Part shown: piece by piece, positions 59,340 to 64,000 of the stretch
How positions within the stretch are numbered: the first letter of the stretch is position 1
Layout: each line of letters starts with the position of its first letter
DNA from: Chloranthus sessilifolius
Lineage: Eukaryota > Streptophyta > Magnoliopsida > Chloranthales > Chloranthaceae
Length of the DNA stretch: 64,000 nucleotides
NCBI GenBank assembly: GCA_021018995.1
Contig: CM037590.1
Location: 103,603,097 to 103,667,096 of the forward strand
Reading direction: 5' to 3'
Translations under genes and position numbers: made by a program
Notes under the pieces: generated by a model
What the model saw: the letters and a program-made list of their open reading frames with translations, nothing else
Told to the model about the DNA's origin: nothing
Databases searched by the model: none

Positions 59340-60725
59340 TTTTGACCATCGCACGAAGAACCCTTCGCGTAAAGTACCCACTTCCCGGGCTTGTACACTC
59401 GTACCGCCCACTGATTCGGTTCCCCAAACCTCCGTGCCACCTGTGGCATCTGTTTCGGACGTGGTTCCACCCATCCCAATCTCCGTCCTGACCCAAATCA
59501 AACACGAAGTCCCTAACCCATGGTGGACTTCCAAAACCTTTCTACCCGAGTACGTGTTCACCCCCTCTCTTTACAAGGATCGGCCCGAAATGGTTTGGGC
59601 CAAGGGTTACATTCAACAACTCGAGTTAAAACCCTTGTTAGAGCCATTCCACGATCACTATTGCCCCTGGATCGTGCGGCTCTTCTTCCAGAACCTCCGT
59701 TGGGGTGATAGTCGACACCGACTCGTCACTTCCATTGACGGGTTCGAGTACAAATTCAATCAATCCCATGTAACGGCTGCACTACAGTGCTCGTCCATTT
59801 ACATTGAGAGTACTGGTTTGGATGCCCCATACATTAAAGACGTTCCTTTCCCCGACGTGGTCACCAAGATGACCCAAGGTCAACATGGAAAGGGGCAGTC
59901 CATCACACGGGCCTAATTACCTGATAAATTGTGGATGCTTGATACCTATATCAAGTGTGCACTTAACCCCTTCTTGCATAAGTCCTCACGGACCGATGTT
60001 GTGCAACAAGCCCTGTTTTCGGCCTTTGAGAACCATTGGTTCTCTGTGGACGATTTGGTCATTGACGGCATCATCAATGACAATGACCTTATGTCTGAGA
60101 AGGTTAAGTCCAGGGTCAAGAAACAGATCCCTTACGCGCGCCTCATTACCAAGATGGTGGAGCAATACGTTGCTCTCCGTGAGGCATACAGCTTGGCTCC
60201 CAATGAGCCGCGCTTGGTCAACAACACCAAGGTCTTCTACCTGAAGGATTGGACCAAGAGCTACAACCTCTTGGTTAGACGGCTCCCCCGAGGATGCGCG
60301 CGAGGGTGGCCAAGCCTGCGCTTGGAGGCGGGGAGGCACCACGTGATCCACCACCTCCGCCTGAGGTGTCTATCCGCCCTACCCCCACCACACCCCGTCG
60401 ACCGCCCCGTCACACCACATCACATCCCCCACCTCCTTCCTCAGTCGACGTAGCAACGATGCTTCGTGAGCTGGTGGAGGGTAGCAGGCGCATTCATGAG
60501 CATCTGGACGACATGGAGGCGTTCCAGCGACAGATCCATCGTCGGTTGGATTATCATGAGGGCATGCACGAGCTCGTCATGTAGCACTTGTACGCCACTA
60601 CGTCCACGCCGATGATTTCCCACGCCCGTCATCACGTGGTGGATCCTCGTGATTACCGTACGTCGCCACCCCGCCCCAGCCAACCCACTCCTGCAGAGAC
60701 CGAACCATCTGGCGTCCCGGCAGGT
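59340..60725 (+). pseudogene. Accessory frame of element 2 (plant 'putative transposon protein'-like), fossil
   Basis: Same orientation as pol, between integrase and the 3' LTR, about 450 codons. Parts in order: basic start (RTKNPSRKVPTSR), PNPWWTSKTFLPEYVF, VRLFFQNLRWGDSRHRLV, a core with PYIKDVPFPDVVTKMTQGQ, MLDTYIKCALNPFL and PYARLITKMVEQYVALREAY, a Pro/Thr-rich linker and a helical tail (MLRELVEGSRRIHEHLDDM). The match to 27450-28851 in element 1 shows it is a stable part of the family. The core resembles PF20167 from memory. No catalytic motif is seen. Function unknown. It has one or a few breaks. Confidence 0.65.
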
Positions 60726-60872
60726 GATTGCTTTACTCTAACATTTAATGCTGTTATTTATTCTATATGTGTACTGTACTATATTTATTCTGCATTTCAT
60801 ATTCATTCTGTTTTTCCTGCATTTTACTTCCTGTTCAATATAACCACCCTGACATTTTCGAGGATGAAAATT

Positions 60873-60888
60873 CCTAAGGGGGGGATAA
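60873..60888 (+). promoter_or_regulatory. Polypurine tract of element 2
   Basis: CCTAAGGGGGGGATAA directly before the 3' LTR start TGTAACGACCC. It matches the tract of element 1. Confidence 0.9.
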
Positions 60889-61158
60889 TGTAACGACCCT
60901 GAAATTCTGAACAAGAACCTGACTGTTTTGATATGTGTGCCCGGCATGGAAATCAAGACAGATCTAAAATTTTGAATGTAATATTATTGAAAATAATAAT
61001 TATCCACGTGTAGGTGAAGTCATGTGTGACTTCTCGCTTCAGTCGAAGTCTTGTGAGACGTTGATACGGCTTGTTACGTCGTAGCAACTATGTTCACACT
61101 CCACACCAGAACTTAAGTTAAGGAAAACAAATATATCTGTGATATTTCTGTTCCATTA

Positions 61159-61168
61159 TCTTATAAGA
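61159..61168 (+). promoter_or_regulatory. TATA-like box of element 2 LTR
   Basis: TCTTATAAGAGAAGG, conserved with element 1 and partial LTR E. The corresponding place in the 5' LTR is near 51144-51150. Confidence 0.45.
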
Positions 61169-61637
61169 GAAGGAAGAGGGGTTGGCCAAAACCTATCTTC
61201 ATCTCTTTTCCTTGTTTCTAAAAAGTCTAGAGCTTTGCTAGAACCTAGAAGTCACTCCTTTGAAGAAACACAGTTGAGAGAGGACCTAGGTTAGTGGTTG
61301 TGTGACCTTGGAGTGAGAAATCGACGTTAGTACGTCGTATCAGATCGGCAAGGAGGTGTGTTGTCGCTACGTGTCGAAGCGGAGCCGCAAATTGCCATTT
61401 CCGAGTGAAGGGGGTGACAAATCCCAAGTCCCAAATCCGAAACCCTCTTCGGAGTGCGTTTGTCGAGACCCCGAAAGGGCCCGAGTAAAGCTGAGCCTAT
61501 GCATTTAAATTGGGCAGATGAGAGCCCCTTACATGTGTGTTGTGTGTGTATTAATGGTTGTGAGAAACCATTAATGAAGATAGGTCAAAAATAAGAAAAA
61601 TATGTGACCTCCATTAATGACAGAGGATCTGTCATTA

Positions 61638-62295
61638 TTGATCGATCAATGCTAGATTGATCGATTAATGAGAGGTATTGATCGATCAATGAGGTCATTG
61701 ATAGATCAATTCATATAAAATTTAAAAGAGAACAGTGGACCTAAAATTTTTGGAAGTTCAATGCTCGAAGGGTGTTGATCGATCAATTAGTGAATTGATC
61801 GATCAATTATGAGCATTGATCGATCACAGAGAGAGTGATCGATCAATGGCTGGTGTTGATCGATCAATGATGGTATTGATCGATCACTTGTGTGTATTAA
61901 TTGATCAATACCATCATTGATCGATCACTTGTGTGTATTGATCGATCAATAAGGAGATTGATCAATCAATCTGTACAAGTTGCAAAAGGGAACAGAAAGA
62001 GGGAAATTTAAAAGTTTAAGCTATTGATCGATCAATGAGGTAATTGATCGATCAATAAGGCATATTGATCGATCAACTGATCTGGTGATCGATCAATTTT
62101 GCTCTGACAAAGTGTGAAGAAAAAGGAGGTATTGATCGATCAATGAAGGGTGTTGATCGATCAATAAAGGCTATTGATCGATCAACTACCTCTGATTGCT
62201 TGTGAAGTAAATTGAGAGTATTGATCAATCAATGGGGACATTGTTCAATCAACAAGGATGATTGATCGATCAATAAGGGTGTTGATCGATCAATC
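61638..62295. repeat. TTGATCGATCAA palindrome array in element 2 3' LTR
   Basis: About 25 units, spaced mostly 20-21 bp, slightly shorter than the 5' LTR array because the 41-bp higher-order repeat is not amplified here. Confidence 0.92.
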
Positions 62296-63415
62296 ACCCC
62301 TTTTTTTGTCCTATTTTATTTGTGGGAATTGAATGCTACTGGACACCGCGCCAGTTGACTTTCTGACATACCTGACACATAGTTTACTATATTTATGGTC
62401 TACGATCAGCCCTTGACGCTTTAAAAAGCTTTGGATTTGCTTAGAAAGAGGTCTGACCTGAGGTAGGGGAAAACCAACCTAAACTATTTTTTACTATGAT
62501 TTCATGATTCTTGCATACCTGCACCCTAATTTCTATTTTAACAAGCATGTTAGCATATCATAAATTCGTGTTATATCTTATTCCTATTTTCTGATTTTGG
62601 ATTCTGAAACCTGCTCCTGATTTCTGCTATCTGATTTGTGAGGTCTATGTGTGTATGTGATTTGATGATTTAACCAGATGATCCCCACCGACTCGGCGGT
62701 ATATCCGTGCCTGGCACACTTGTGCATCTGCTTTGTTAATCCCTCGGCACAATTGCACTCCATAGATGAGGCATTGTTGCACCCTAAAATTATTCATGTG
62801 AACGACGATTGGTTGGGGTTTCCTGTCGGTAGATTCCTGATTACTCCGTGCTATATATTCACGGGAGTTTTTAAAGTTAGAAAACATATATAATTTAAGT
62901 CACTGATTATATATTTGCATAACATCTGTTTCTTGTTTAAAAGCTCAGTACTTGATTTGATTTATTTTATTCACATGTTCTGATTTGATTTCCTGCTTTG
63001 AGATATCATGTCCTGCATATTTAATTCATTTTAGTTGGAATTCTTCTATTGAGCTTAGATGTAGCTCACCCTATTTCATTAACATTTTAGGTTCTGAGGC
63101 TAGAGTTCCAGGCACCGAGAGTGACCCTGACTACCAGCCTGATCTAGAGGCTGAGACTGAGGACGAGGAGACTGACGTCGAGGCGGACGATTTTTATCCA
63201 TAGTCTGGGTACACTAGTCTGTTACTTTTGAGATTGTGTATAAACTTTGAATTATTGTGTGCCTGGTGGCCACTTCCTGTATTTATTTATGTAGATATTT
63301 TACTTTTCTTGTATTATTATACATTCTATAGGAACCACTATCAGGAACCATTGTTTGGGTGATGGATGTCCATCACTAGTGGTTCTTCTTGGTTCCTTTT
63401 TGGGAATATATATTC

Positions 63416-63418
<3 letters not shown>

Positions 63419-63474
<56 letters not shown>
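63419..63474. repeat. (TA)n microsatellite in 3' LTR of element 2
   Basis: About 28 TA units at a place where the 5' LTR has only a short ATATATA. It expanded after insertion. Confidence 0.95.
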
Positions 63475-63478
<4 letters not shown>

Positions 63479-63659
63479 GTTTTGTTTATTACTTCTTTCT
63501 ATTTGCAAAGCCTTATGTGATGACTTGATCTACCACTGCTGGACAGTGTCTGCTTGATTTCCGCTATACGAGCAGACACTTTGTGATTTATCCTGGGGAT
63601 CATCCAGAGTATGATGTTGATGGCAAGGATTTTCAGGCGCGGAATTCCGGGCTGTCACA

Positions 63660-63664
63660 GAAAC
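63660..63664 (+). other. Target site duplication of element 2 (GAAAC), right copy
   Basis: Identical to 50866-50870. Confidence 0.92.
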
Positions 63665-64000
63665 CCTAAAGACTTTAGAGAAGAATTTCTATATCTACCT
63701 TTCTAAAACATTTCTTTTAGAAGATCGGTGAGATGTTGGCATTTATTCTCAAGCGGCCTTCGCCTCCTAGAATCATCATCATTGTTGGAATCTCGATCTA
63801 ATCGTGGTGATCAATCAATCTAGGTATGGAGAAATCATGCTTTCCATTGAACTTAAAATATTATTTTTTAAATAGATTTTTGTGCAAATTAGTGATTTTA
63901 TTTCATAGATAATGATGGGATGATTAAATGAATGCATGCTATGATTAATGATTTTTAATGTTAATAATGTTAGATTAAAAAGAAATTAGAATAAATTCTG
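63665..64000 (+). repeat. Family D LTR, continuation to the window edge
   Basis: Sequence continuous with 50584-50870 once element 2 is set aside. AT-rich, no open frame of note. The family D assignment rests on the LTR-like start at 50584 only. Confidence 0.45.

Larger units (their letters stand above)
50871..63659 (+). mobile_element. Element 2: Ty3/gypsy chromovirus (Tekay/Del-like), ends intact, coding broken
   Basis: The 12.8 kb element has LTRs starting TGTAACG and ending TCACA, flanked by GAAAC on both sides. Order: 5' LTR (50871-53639), iMet primer site, gag (53732-54870), pol (54871-58622), palindrome array (58822-59221), accessory frame (59340-60725), polypurine tract, 3' LTR (60889-63659). 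The coding part has roughly seven to nine breaks. The LTRs are nearly equal in length; divergence is higher in the first 300 bp than elsewhere and averages about 5% by eye, suggesting an age of about 2 million years. It is inserted in a family D LTR, itself in family C. Confidence 0.92.
60889..63659 (+). repeat. 3' LTR of element 2
   Basis: 2771 bp, from TGTAACGACCC to GCTGTCACA, followed by the GAAAC duplication. It has the palindrome array at 61638-62295, the acidic segment at 63091-63203 and a (TA)n at 63419-63474 that the 5' LTR lacks in this length. Confidence 0.92.

Noticed and set aside
50584-64000. Family D as part of an NPF exon or another host gene
   Set aside because: No reading frame or splice context; the start TGTTATGATCTG inside gag of family C fits an LTR better.

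Overview
The window is repeat-dense plant nuclear DNA. Evidence: two spliced exons of an NRT1/PTR (NPF) membrane transporter with plant-type introns, plant Ty3/gypsy retrotransposons with tRNA-Asp and tRNA-iMet primer sites, a 5'-truncated plant LINE with an RNase H region, and a tiny CACTA-derived MITE. I cannot name the species. No bacterial operons, tRNA or rRNA genes or CRISPR arrays are present. About 85% of the sequence is retrotransposon fossil, much of it nested.

Layout. 1-325 is the end of an LTR that enters from the left edge. 326-2449 is a partial LTR of 'family B'. 2450-39252 is a chain of 'family A' (Athila/Tat-like Ty3/gypsy, minus strand) in which LTRs and internal regions alternate: LTR, internal, LTR, internal, LTR, internal, LTR. 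Family A keeps gag-like remnants but no recognisable reverse transcriptase. Two of its LTRs were entered by other elements: a solo family-B LTR at 15368-17863 with a perfect 5-bp target duplication, and, in the last LTR, 'element 1' (24678-37189) plus a related partial LTR (37215-38400). 39253-47025 is the only stretch with host coding sequence: the last two visible exons of an NPF transporter on the minus strand (44908-45467 and 40985-41828), with a LINE fragment and a 159-bp tandem duplication in the intron between them and a 130-bp CACTA-type MITE just 5' of the upstream exon. 47026-50583 is an LTR and gag start of 'family C'. 50584-64000 is a 'family D' LTR split by 'element 2' (50871-63659, plus strand, target duplication GAAAC).

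Elements 1 and 2 are the same family in opposite orientation: about 12.5-12.8 kb chromoviruses (Tekay/Del-like) with LTRs of about 2.5-2.8 kb, an iMet primer site, gag and pol, and an extra reading frame between integrase and the 3' LTR. Both look structurally whole at their ends but are broken in the coding part. By-eye LTR divergence of roughly 5% suggests insertion within the last few million years.

The most unusual signal is not a gene. Each LTR family carries many copies of its own short CpG-centred palindrome: TTGATCGATCAA in elements 1 and 2, CTCGAG in family A, a TCGCGA core in family B, and AATCGATCGATT in family C. In elements 1 and 2 the palindromes recur every 20-21 bp, about two helical turns, in both LTRs and again directly upstream of the accessory frame. 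The spacers vary while the core is kept. This resembles an array of protein-binding sites and is the best candidate here for an undescribed system.
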